NCBI RefSeq assembly: GCF_033958435.1
Contig: NC_134144.1
Span: 10,782,010 to 10,846,009 of the forward strand
Origin: Carettochelys insculpta
Lineage: Eukaryota; Chordata; Testudines; Carettochelyidae
DNA length: 64,000 bases
Reading direction: 5' to 3'
Both the position numbers and the translations under genes were made by a program. Numbering within the stretch: the stretch's first letter is position 1; each line of letters begins with the position of its first letter. Positions 11,501 to 23,500 of this stretch are shown in pieces. The notes below the pieces were generated by a model, which made no database searches, had not been told where the DNA came from, and saw only the letters and a program-made list of their open reading frames with translations.

Positions 11501-14500
11501 CCACACCAGGTCATTGTTAAACTGTGGAGAATTTTTTTTTTAACTTGCCCTTTGAGCCAGCACAGTTTCAATAGATATAAAAGGACATTAATCTAGGGGA
11601 GCATGAACTTCATCCTGCCAGGAGCCAAAGGGATGCACTAATTAGAACAGGCTGATTCCAGCCACCCTCCTCCTCGAACAGAGCTGACGCCCACAGACTC
11701 CACAGGGGTCAGCAATTCCCAGCACAGGGGCCAAGAGCAGCACACAAACTGATTTTCATCGGCACGTGAGGCAGGCGCTCAGGCCCCCGCCCCATGCAAC
11801 CGGGAGCTTGCTGAAAGCCATGCCGCCTGTGGATTAACAAAAGACCAGCTAATGCTACCAACCACCACCTAAATGGTAAAGCTCTGCATCTTATTCATTT
11901 ATTTATTAATGAAGCTGTTGTAAGTCAGACTATCAGTGACTTTAGAAAGTATCACCGGCACTCAGACTGTCCATAGAGGTCAAAGGTCAAATTTTGTTAC
12001 TCCGCCTTGGAAAGGTTGCTGACCCCTGCCCTACCACAAAGCCCTCCATCTTGATCTGTGTGCCCATCCCCTGCAATGAGCTGGAGCGCTGCATGATGGG
12101 ACCTGGAGCAGTGCCTCAGCTGTGAAGGGGATCGTGGTCCTAACACTAGGTCATTCCCGTCAGCCTTCCGATTAGCGAGCACTCTTCAGACGCCTCTGCT
12201 TTAGCCGAAGGCTCAGGCTTTGTCTACACTGGCACTCGAGTGGCAGAACTTGGTTAAACAGGTGCCCTGAATGACAAAAGTATTGCCCCAAGTACTAGAG
12301 CAAACGGCGCTTTGTCGGCAGGAACCAACGCTGCGCGGAGGCAGTGGGAGCGTTTTGTGGGCCAAGATGCGACCGTGTTCACTCTGCCGAATTTAAGGGA
12401 CACGGCTGTATTGCTAAACGCCGTGTGGTGTAGCCATTCCCTCAGCCTGTGTTGATCGTCTTTTGCCATCTAGGAAGGAAATGCTGCTGCTGCTGCTGGT
12501 TTGCAGAACAAATGACTAGCTGGCATGGGCTTTGCTGCTGAGCCACAGTGAGCTACTCAGTGCGCTTGAACAAGGGCTGGGAGGGAAAGCTGCTGGTACT
12601 TCTATCACTTCTGGGACACAACAGTCAGCCAAAAGACTGCCACTCGCCTCCCTGCCCCACGAAAAGCTCTTGTCTCTCCTGATGCTGGGTCTGGCCCACC
12701 TGTCACCCATTCCCCCACCCCTGTCCTGCCTCAGGTTAGCGAATCCTGTCTCCCCCAGCCCCAGAGCAGAGAGCCAGGCAGTGCGGCTACAGCCTGTCTG
12801 GCCCTGGAGGTCAGGGGAACCAAGGCTGCAGCACCAGCCGCCCCAGGACATGCCTGCTGGCCTGATCCCTGGCCACAAAGACCTCCTTCTGCCTCTAGCC
12901 AAGCTGCCAGCCCCAGCACTGGGCAGGCAGCGCAGCCAGAGTGTCCCTAGAGTCAGGAGGACATGCAGCATAGTGCAGCCCTCAGCTCCAGCCTTTGGCA
13001 CGGGAGGAGCCAGCAGGAGGGGGCGTGGATGCTGGTGGAGCATGGCTGAGGTTGTGTGCAGCAGTTTGGGAAAGCAACGCCTTTCCCTTCCGGGGCGTGT
13101 GTGTTAATGTGCGCACAGACTTCCCGCTGCGGGGCTGGGGGGGGTCTTTGGGAACCTCCTCTGACTCGCGCGGTGAAGACGGGGAGTTGACAGACCAACA
13201 CGGAGGCTCTCCAGAGTAGGGAGCAGCCAGGGAATTAGCATTTCCCACAGCAAGGAGGAGGTAGCTGTTTGGTCCAGCTCCTTGGGGACAGCTCTGTAAG
13301 CCAACAGACACTTCTTATTCAAACTGCAGCCGTGGGCGCTGGGTGGGGTGAACCTCTGGCTTGGGAAGGCTCGGCCCCCCCACAGCCCCATCCCTCCATC
13401 CAAGGCACTGCCCCTTCCATGCCAAGCAGAGCCCAGCCCCCCCTCCACTGTGAACAGCGCCTCCTGCCTCAGAGAAGCTACTCCCGTCTCCTGGAGAGCA
13501 GAGTCAGGCAGCAGGGACACAACCTGCCCCTGCCCTGGGGCACCAGAGAGGAGAGCTTGGAAACGTGACTGCAGCCTCCTCGACTCTGGAGTGCCAGAGA
13601 AGAGAGACGGGCAGCGGAGCTGCAGCTTGCCCTGGCCAGAGCTCCAGGAAACATGGCCTCAGAATCCCAAAGCCACACCCGCCAGCTTGATCCCTGGCCA
13701 GGACGACCCTCCACTCCTGAACCAGCACTGTGCAGCTGGAGTGGCCCCAGAACTAGCAAGGCAGGCGGCATGGCATGCCCCAGCCTGTAGCATGGGAAAA
13801 ACAGGCAGGAGGGAGCTTGGACTCCGGTGGGGCATAGGTGCGGCGACATGAGGCAGTTTGGAAAGGCGATGCTTACCCTGCCAACGATACCAGCCCCTGG
13901 GCTAGAACAGTGTACCAGCTTCTCCCCAAGTCTACGGGGCTCAGCTGAAGGCTGTATAAACAAGCCACGTACCTAGAACCCTTGCACTAACAATATTACC
14001 GTAACCATAATATTAGCTCACTCTTAACTCCCAGCGTGCCTCTTCTGATGCTAATAACTTACAGACTGGTCCAAACCCCACTGAAATCAAAGGAAGAGTC
14101 TCCGGCAACTTCAATGGGCTTTGGATAAATTGTATCCGGAACGGGGATCCTAAAACATTTTCAAATACAGCCACTTCTGGGGTGAAACCCAGCAAGTTTT
14201 AACCGTTCCATGCAACGGGTTAGGAGAGGAGGTCAGGAGGAATACGATAACCAGCTGAAAATAAAGGGGCCATTTTCAGAACACCCTTTAAACCTAAGGA
14301 GTCCCACTTTTAATTCTTTGGCGTTTGACTTCTGGCGAGTGAGTGAGTGTTAGACACTGAAAGAGAGGAAAAAAATCACGCCCCAAAGAGGACAGCTCAC
14401 ACTTTTCCAGTACAGAAAGCAGAATCCTTGCTGAATCAGAAGCGTGTTTAATGAGCAGGGCACTAGCTCCGAACTCCTCTTCCTTTTGTTTTACGCTGCA

Positions 14501-17500
14501 GGTTTTATCAAAGGAAAGGATCCCATTTGGTAGTCTTTAGACCAGCCTCACGCTATGAAATGCATCGTTCCACCTTATTTCCCTGTTATTGAATGTCAGC
14601 TTCCAAAGTCCTGGTGGCAGTTGTTCTTTCAATTCTACCGCCTCATTCCTCCCTTCCCCTTGCAAGAGAGCTGCCTGCCACCGTACCCCACTAATAGTGT
14701 TGGCATCTGGAAAAGCAACTCTCTTCATGCTTAAATAAATTGCTGCCACCTCATGTTACTCTAATTCACTGCCAATTTTTATGGTTACGTCTGTTGGTGG
14801 TTTCCTTTTGCTCCTGGCTCCTATCTTTTAAAGCATCAAAACTCCTCACCGGGCCTTGCCAAAGAGAACAATTTATCTGGGTCTTATTAGTCTTGTTTCC
14901 GGGTGTCCTAAATTTAGCTAGCCGTGAGGTAACAAACCCTGCTCTGCTGTCCTCTCTATGCCCCCCATGAAGAGTGCCTAGGCTAGTGCCCTCTGCCAAT
15001 GGGAAAGCATAGCGTCATATGCTCTTTCTCTTGACTCAAGCCAGGTCCCGTTACTTTCATATGCAAATGCACATTGATTTAAAAAAAAACGTCAAATCCA
15101 AAATGAAATCATGCCATCAGAGAAATTACGCAAATAAGTGCAGTTTTACCTGGAATGTAGAAGTTCTCACCTGGGAAAGCTGTGAGAGGTTCTGCAAAGG
15201 GAAAACATATTCAGGTTTTAGACAGGAGAATGTTTAACCCTAACAGACGATCCCATCTGAGGCAACGCCATCTATTTATTTGTGACATCTCTGCAGGCCA
15301 AACGTCACCATCTGTCCCCTTTTGACTATACGAGGAGCCCTAATCCAGGGGTTTCCAAACATTTTGCTGTGGTGATTCACTAACTCATGGGTTGGGCCCA
15401 AAATCCAAAGCGATCGCCACTCAGATTGGGCCTGACTACTGAGGAAGAACAGGAGCTGATGCGGTGGGGTGAGTACAGGGTGGGCTTACTCTCTCATCCT
15501 GCTCGCCCAGAGCCCCTCCACACATGGACTACAATCCACTGTCTGGGACTCAGGTTACCATCTGGCCAGTATCCGACTGGCCAGGTTGTTTTTTTTATGG
15601 ATTTGCCAATTGTCAGAAAAATAATTTAATCTGACAGGGCTTTTTTAATGCGGGTCTAAAGATTTGCATGGTCATCACAACACACTGGGCTAGCTGATGC
15701 CAAAAGTGACTGTGTCCAGTTAAACATCCTGCAGCGTTCACGCTTCTGCAGTTTCAGGGATAATCGATCAAAAAGACTGCAAATGCGGCAGCTGTCTGCC
15801 CACCATCACAACAGGGCACCTCCTGCGCGCATGGAAGAGGACAAGAGTCAGGAGACGTGAGAGGCATGTGAAATAATGGGCAATCAGGGTGACGGTGTTC
15901 CTACCGCACGCCCGAAGAAAGGAGCTCAAATGAGAAAGCGCATTTTCAGTGAACATGGGCTGAATGAAAAAAGGCTACCACGCCTGGCAAAACACTCCTG
16001 TCTGTCATCAAGGAAGTTACCAGTCATTACCTCTTTGGTGTTATATGTGGCTTTTGAAGGGGGTGTTGAGGACTGCCTGGTGGTTGGAAGCTGGACTGGT
16101 GGTAGGGTGGCTTGGGCAAGGTGGGCACTTTGCTGGGCTGTTTTGGGTGTTTCAGGAGGTGGTAAGATAACGCACAGGAACCTCTCAGCGGAGGCAGGCG
16201 TGAGGATCACAACCTTGCAGAAAGGCTGGGGTCCCCTTTCATGGACTTTAAGAAGGAGTGATCAACCACCTGCCCATTGTTGGCCACAGAACCTCACCCT
16301 CCCACTTCTGGAAGAGCCACATGACCTCCAGCTGAGTTACTTTAGTCCTCAAACCATGGGTTAAAGACTTCAGAGAATTCACCGTCTGCATTAGTTTACA
16401 CCTGCAAATGACCCATGCCTCCAGCTGTAGAGGAAGGCAATAAATAAATAAACAAAAATGGTCCCTGCCAATCAGATCTAGGGGAAAATTACATCCCAAC
16501 CTCAAATATGGTGGTCAGGTAGACCCAGGCCACGTGGGTAAGACTCACCATGCAGATAGACGGGAAAGAATTCTCTGTTGTTACTCAGAGACCTCTCTGT
16601 CTAGTGTCCCACCTTCAGCAGCTGGGGATTTTTGTTACTGGCAGTTGCCAATGGGCCACATGCCATGCTAGGCAGTCTGAGACTGAGCGAAAAAGTTGGC
16701 TTTTTAAATCCACAATGCCCCAAGTTCTGAAGTGTCTGACTGCAGGGATTTGCTCATCATAAAGCTAGGAGCCTGCTACCAACTGTGATCTGACTCAGTG
16801 ACTGGTGTTTGGCTTTGGAGTCTCACTTCCAGCCCATCTCTAACCTCACTTTGCACAGGCAGGCTCCGTGTCATTAACGGCTCTCCATTCACTCTATTGT
16901 CTTGCAGTTCCAACACACAAAGAGGAGAGATTTTTGACACTGCTTTGAAAAAGTGATCTGTTGCAAACTACCGGATCTGAAAAGCAATCATTAGTGATTA
17001 CTCGCTCTCCGGAGTTAACAGACTTCCGAGTATTTTTAGTTTACTTCTGCATCACGCCTGTGAGTCACACCACCAAGCTGTGTCTGTACAGAGCACTGTG
17101 AAATCATTGCTTAAATTCACACCACAAGTGACAGGTTTTCTGAAGGAAAACATTTTCGAGACTTATTAGAGTTCTTTTCGGGCTGAAAGGGAATCAGATT
17201 ACTTCCCAGGATTACATTTGAAAAAGAGTCGCCTGTTAAATTTGTCAGTTACTTTTATGGTGCTGACAAAGAGGGAGTGTAGTATGGTGCATATTCTTTC
17301 ATATTGTGGTGGCTTCAGAAGTGACCTTACAGATGAGATAGCGTTGTATTTTTCAGTTAAAACCATTTTAAAATCCCTTTGTCCGGCATGATCAAAATCA
17401 AAATATCGCCATTTACTAACTGGTTCGTAGGTCCAGATTTGAGTTCCTGAAAACATACGTATGTAGCAGTTCGAAGCAAATTTTTAAAACCAACATTTTT

Positions 17501-20500
17501 GGACCTTTCTGATGTACAAATGACATTGTTTTAACACTTCACGCTATGCTTACGGGTAGATAAAAAACAAATTATCAGCTATCCGGCACGTTTATTTGAC
17601 TGTTTTAAAAAAGCTCAAAAAGAAAAAAAATATTAGCATTATTGGTCATTTGTGCTTCTTTGTTATGCTGTGGATGCCCTGCCACATTTGTCAAATGCCA
17701 ACACAAAATTTTACATATGCAAAATGAGCTCTTTTGGCATAAGGACAAGTGGACGCTAGAATTCAAAGAATTCAAGGAAACGGGTCCACAGAGCTCAGAA
17801 CCACTTCAGGACAATCCACTGCCCTCATTCCATTCTATTCTATTCTACTCTGCTTCTTGTACTGCTGTCATCACCATAGTATCTGAGCCTTCCGGTGGCG
17901 TATTAAGTAAGGTGACTAACAATTGTCCCGTGTTCATTTCCTCACGTGTCCCAGTGCCCTATCTTGCTGAATGTAAGAGGTCCCCTGACACCCTGTGAAG
18001 AGTCATCTTGCTGATGTGAACCTTTCCAAGTCCACGTTGGGCCATGCCAGCACCAATGGAAAGACTTTGATTTCAGTTTGGCTGGCTGTGCGCCCTTCAG
18101 AGGTGTGTTACAGCCAAGCCCCTCTCTGCAGCTGAACAGAAGTGAAGACCCACTCCCCCGGACATCTGCCAACACAGACCTTACTAATTAGGTATTTTAT
18201 GTAGTCCAACCCCACCCACCACTCCTCTAAGGCCAGACTTTGCTGTGACATTGAAATCATGGCACACTCTATCCCCTGCTCATTATCTGCCATTACAACA
18301 GAGGGATGGTTAGGCGAACTAAATGAACGGTTGAATTACCATTCCAGTGGTAAATCTCCAATAAATGTTTTTAAAGCTTACGTAGCTTTCATGTTTAATG
18401 AACCTGTCTCCCTGACTTTTGCCCTGGATCAGGAAATGATGAATTCTAGTACCAGCTCCTCTTTCATTATCATGTTAACACCACTATCAAACCCCTCTGC
18501 TATTTATTTCTCATTAGAAAAAGCTCCTATTGAACCCATCAGCCCCTCCAAGCATGTAATGCTGACTGGCAGCTGGTTTCCTTTGTCTAGCACTTTGCTT
18601 TTAAATCATGTGTATGTCCTTTTTATAGCGTATTCTTTAATAACCCCACCTATTGTTTCAGCCCACCTCTGTAGACAGATATATTCCTCTTGATGCCTTT
18701 GACACCAGTACTGTCAGTACCTGTGTTCTCTAGGGACATATTTCCCCTGATTTCGTTCAGATGCAAAGAGCAGCTTTACTGAAATCCAGAAAATCACTGT
18801 AAATCAGGCAGGGGAAGAGTTCTCGTCCCTTGGCAGACTCCTAGAAACAAAGGCTCTTGTGAAGTGGACTATTTTTGCACACAAGAGTGATTCCTTATCT
18901 AATCTTGTGCCAAGAGGACACCAAAATCACCAGGTGCGAGTCCAGAACAGCACTACACTGGGGGTCAGACTGGCTGTTGCAAAGGTCCATTTGGGCTCTA
19001 AGCATCTCTGAATCTGTGAGAGAGCTGTTTACGTACCCATACAATTTTCTAGGGCGATATCAGAGCCGATCCGGATGTCATCGATGGCAATTTCTCCCGA
19101 ATGTCCTTTGTTTATAACACCCTCAAACACAATCTAGGAGCAAATCAGAACAGAAAAGTCAGAGTTAAGATTCCACTCCCAAATGGACCTTCTTGCACAG
19201 GGCGAAAGAGCAAGAAATGTGCTTCCCACTTTTCGATCACACCTGACAAGGGGCCAAAGCTGCATGTTCAACTCCGCCTGGCAGTGAGAATTCTGTCCGA
19301 CGGGTGACTGAGTCAAAACGTGGCAAAGTCCATCATTTGGCCTGGTGACGGCTGGATTCCCAGTTCGCCCCACTTTTCACAGACTACAAGGCCAGGTGAT
19401 CAACTCAGGGCGTGTCATCAATTACCATGAGCTCAGCAGGAGTGAATCAGCATAGTCCCACTGAAATCAGTAGAGGCGTGGATTTATAGCGGCCCATTAA
19501 GCTAGTACAGGACATGACTAAAAAAAGAGCGCTAATACATGGAATAAGTTTAAAGTGATAATAAATATTAAAATACTGCAGGAGAAATGGGCACATGGTC
19601 TCTATCTCATCACTGAGGGCTTTTAAAAATGAATAGACTAATTAACTGTGGAAAATGCTGGGTGAAAACACCTGCATTATTTAAGTAATATTCAACTAGC
19701 TGATGTCTGTACATCATTTTTAGCATGTAGCGTACTGCAGGTTGAACCTCAGTCATCCAGCACCCGACTGGTGGTGGATAAGAGAATTTGCTGGATCACA
19801 GGAGGTCGCTATTGCCTTGCACATTACCAACACTTGCACTGCTTACTGGGCTCTTAGGAGACATTTAGGGGTAAATTACAGCTAAATAACAGCACAGAAC
19901 ACTGAGAGCCAGGACTGGTGGCTGGAAACAAACTTTATGGGACCACGGGAAACTTGGCCATCCCCATGATGAGTGGTCATCCGGCTAATTAAAATCATGC
20001 CGGATTACAGAGTCTGCTGGCCCAGAGAGTTCCAGAATAGAGAGGTCCAATCTGTATATAGATGCCCAGTACTCTTTGTTATCTGTAAGCATATTGTGTG
20101 CACTAGTATTTTATTAAAATGAACATACACAATCCAACAACACGTCTTCAGGGATGCCGGTGCAAAGACCTGTGCTTCAGATTTGTAGTCATCGCTTCCT
20201 TGCCACTGCTAACGTAAAGCCAGTTTTGCAGACCTCACACAAGCAAAGTGTCCCTGAAGTCAACTGGGAATTTTGCAGGAGTCGAGTCTGCAGGGCCAGA
20301 CCCTCAGGCTTGATCTACTCTAGGCAGGTAAGTCCACTGCAGATATGCAATTCTAGCTATGGCAATTACATAGCTAGAATTGACTTATCGGCAATCGACT
20401 TACCTGGTCGTCTTCACAGAGGGACGTGACAGGAGAAAATCTCCCATATCGACCTCCTTTACTCCTCGTGAGATTGAAGAGTACAGGGATCAACTGATGA

Positions 20501-23500
20501 TCTCTAATATTTTCATTTTGCGTGTCTCTGCTAGGTGTGCAAAATCAAAATCCCGAAAGATCGACCTGCTCAGGGACTGTAGACATACCCTCAGTTTCAT
20601 AGGACAGAGACTTTTTTCCATTCCCCTTTAGACACTGCATGCTAAGCACAGTGACTCATTAATAAGTAAGATTAGGCAGCCCATATTCTCTGGTGAGCTG
20701 GCTGAGTTTTGGGTTGCCTTTCCAGCCAGCTGTGGCTGCTCTTTGGCTGGGGAAGAGACTGATACACTCTCCTGCAAACTCTACCCACATGACCCTTCCA
20801 TTAGCTTCGCTATGGGGTGCTTGACGGCCTAGGAGAGATCTTATGGGCCCAGTCCTCTTCCACTGTCACAATGGAGGCAGCAGAGTCACAGAGCGGTAGC
20901 TGTGTTAGTCTGTGTCTTCACAAAACAAAAAGGAGCAGCCCTGTAATACTTCAAAGACTAACAAAATAATTTATTAAGTGATGAGCTTTTGAGAGACAGA
21001 TCTACTTCTCCAGATCTGGAGATAGTGCCAGGTCATTTTCCGCACTATTTCCAGATCTGAAGAAGTGGGTCTGCCTCACGAAAGCTCATCACCTAACGAA
21101 TTATTTTGTTAGTCTTTAAAGTGCTCCTGGACTGCTTTTTTGTTTTGTGGAGGCAGCATCAGGCCCTTACCCATACTGTCTGCATGCCTTCTGGTCTCAA
21201 AGTGTCTAGATCTACTTTCAATCTCCCCACGATCCCAATACCTAGACTTGTAGCCAAGGTCAGGAAAGTGATGTTTGATTTTTTTTTTTTAAATTCTCTT
21301 TCCAAGAGGGATCCCTGCCCCCCTCCCCGCCACCTTCCTGCTGGCAGCATTTGTTTGTGTTTGCTCCTTAGGGCTTTGTGTCTCTTGTCAGATTACCTGA
21401 TAATCATCTAAAAGAAAACAGAGGAAAATATTTGTAAAAGGGGAGATTTCAGGGATATAAAAGGCAACAGGATGAACAAAGACCTAAGTCTTTGGATAAA
21501 GACAGGCACATTCTGAATAACAAATAGAGTGTTATTTAGTTACTATAGCAACGTAAGAAATACAATGAAAACAGCCCTGCTCCATGGCGTTTCCTAATGA
21601 TGAATGGGCACAGCTCTTTGAAATATTGACATAAGTATCACTAAAATCCACTGGAAGCTCAGAACAAATGTCCCTTTATCATCTTACTTGATAGTCCATG
21701 TCGTAGCTCGGCAGAATGATTCGTCCCTCTCTCCACTCATCCCCTTGGTCTTCTGAGATGATCCACAACAGCTTATTCTCCTGGCTTGCTTGCCGCCACA
21801 CCTGCAGCATTATCCCACTCCCGCCGGATGCTTGATACTGGAACACCATGCAGACAGCACTCCTGGGCATGTAGATCATGGGGCTGATGAGCCGTGTGTG
21901 CTGGTCTTCTCTCCTTCCACTGCTCTGCAGCCGCAAGTAGTGTTTACTCTCTGTTCGAGGAGGAAAGGACAACCTGATCAGATGACCTGTTAGCATTTGT
22001 AATGAGTATTGCCCCTTGCAGTTCTCAGCCCAAGATTATAGCAAGCACAGCTGCCAGCACTTTATAGTTCTCATCCAAAGGAGACGTTCTCCCATCAGAA
22101 CCCAAAATTGTTTCCACCTGTTAATCAGACCAATTTGCAAACCCAGGACGCTCAAGAGAAAACAAGAGCCTTAAACAGATCTTTGGGAACTCACGTGGAT
22201 TGGAGTGCACATATAAGTAGTTGGGTTTGAAAGTGGAGCTCACAATATAGTCTTGTGAAGCTTTATCTACCATTTCTTCTGAAGTACATCAGCTCATATT
22301 TGGCTTCACAGGCTGCACTGGTCTTCAGAACCTACACTATACACATTAACGTTCACCCTTTGTGAGCATCACGGTGATTTAAACTCACACACAATTGTTC
22401 AGCAAATCATTTGCTGAACACAGCCAGCTGAATTTCATATTTAGGTTCAAACATATCCCCAAAGTGGGATTTCCTTTCTATTTACAACACAAATACTGTG
22501 CTTTATTTCCTACTGATGCTGAATGAAAAAAAAAAGTGAAGAAAAAATAAGTATGTCCATTCTTGCCATGTATCAAGAGTGAACTAGCTCAAAACATAAT
22601 CTCAGAGGAATCACAATATGGCTCCCCACAAAATGCCATAGCAGGACAATCCTGGAGCTATTTCTAATTACACAAATGCACACATTATCCCTGATGCTGG
22701 GAAGACAGAGATGTGAACGGAAAATGGATAGCGACAGATTTTAGAGCAGAGAATTCTGCAACGAGACCAGGATTGGAACAAAACCTGCTGAGCACGTCTA
22801 CATCCCAAACAATCCAGATAAACCAAGAGATATTACTGGGCATTAGAAAACCTGTGTTGTATCAGGCATAAATTTGGTGTTTCTGCGGTGACTAGTGTAT
22901 GAAAGAGAAATACCCACTGTATAAATAAAAACCCTGAGACAGAGCAGTAAGGGAGATATCTTTCTCACCAGAAAGCCGTAGTGTGGTAGGATACGATAAT
23001 GACACTGAAAAGCATAAACCAAAGATTGACATAATTAGGACAAATTATAGTCAGAAAAATGACTCTGTGATAACGACATTGTGGGGGGTTCCATATTTAT
23101 TCTGCCTGAAATTTGCTTGGCTAACAAGCTTCAAGTTGATTTTTCTAACAGCTCGCACTGTGAATGCGCCTTGCTCTCTGGAGATCAAGCTTGTCAAACT
23201 GTGTTCTTTGTGATTCTTTTCATCACTGGTGGTCAGTATTTTGCAATCAAAATCTAGCTGACTACTGTGTCAACGGTACATGAGGCACAATGAAGCCCAG
23301 CTCTCAGGTTTTCCATGCTGTAGCTGGATTGCTCCTGAAGTGCAAATAAGAGAGGAAACTTGTTTTTGTAAGAAAAGTAAGCAGCTATGACTCAGACAGT
23401 ATTGAATGCGGGTGCGTTGAGTACAACAATGCTGTTTTCTAAAACATATAAGTCACTTTTTGGAACATGACTGTATAAAATCCCTAGGGAGAAGGAAGGC

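Larger units (their letters stand above)
5560..15149 (-). other. NRP2: NRP2 intron 15
   Basis: About 9.6 kb between micro-exon 15 and exon 16b. It holds tRNA-type SINE pieces (10290-10342 and 10926-11100), a CR1 tail (11148-11450), a hAT-like element (11703-12028), a GTCTACAC-type element from about 12212, and the duplicated GC-rich block (12690-13890). The stretch 5650-10200 shows no recognisable gene and only a short TG run at 9916. Confidence 0.85.
19134..21687 (-). other. NRP2: NRP2 intron 13
   Basis: About 2.6 kb, about a third of it repeats: a CAGGTTGAAC element (19737-20058), a GTCTACAC element (20304-20594), and a folded-back SINE pair (20880-21145). Confidence 0.85.

Noticed and set aside
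12516..13043. 175-codon minus-strand open frame over the GC-rich block
   Set aside because: It overlaps an equally long plus-strand frame, has low-complexity composition, no recognised domain, and lies in a diverged tandem repeat.
13348..13851. Long plus-strand open frame in the second GC-rich block (with a 161-codon frame opposite)
   Set aside because: Same reasons as the first block; both strands are open because stop codons are rare in such GC-rich DNA.
15876..16364. 162-codon plus-strand open frame in intron 14
   Set aside because: No domain, no splice or promoter context, and a mixed protein without family resemblance. Expected by chance in 64 kb.
20304..20594. Internal palindrome AATTCTAGCTA as a possible RNA gene or operator
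   Set aside because: It recurs in all family B copies, so it is part of the transposon hairpin.
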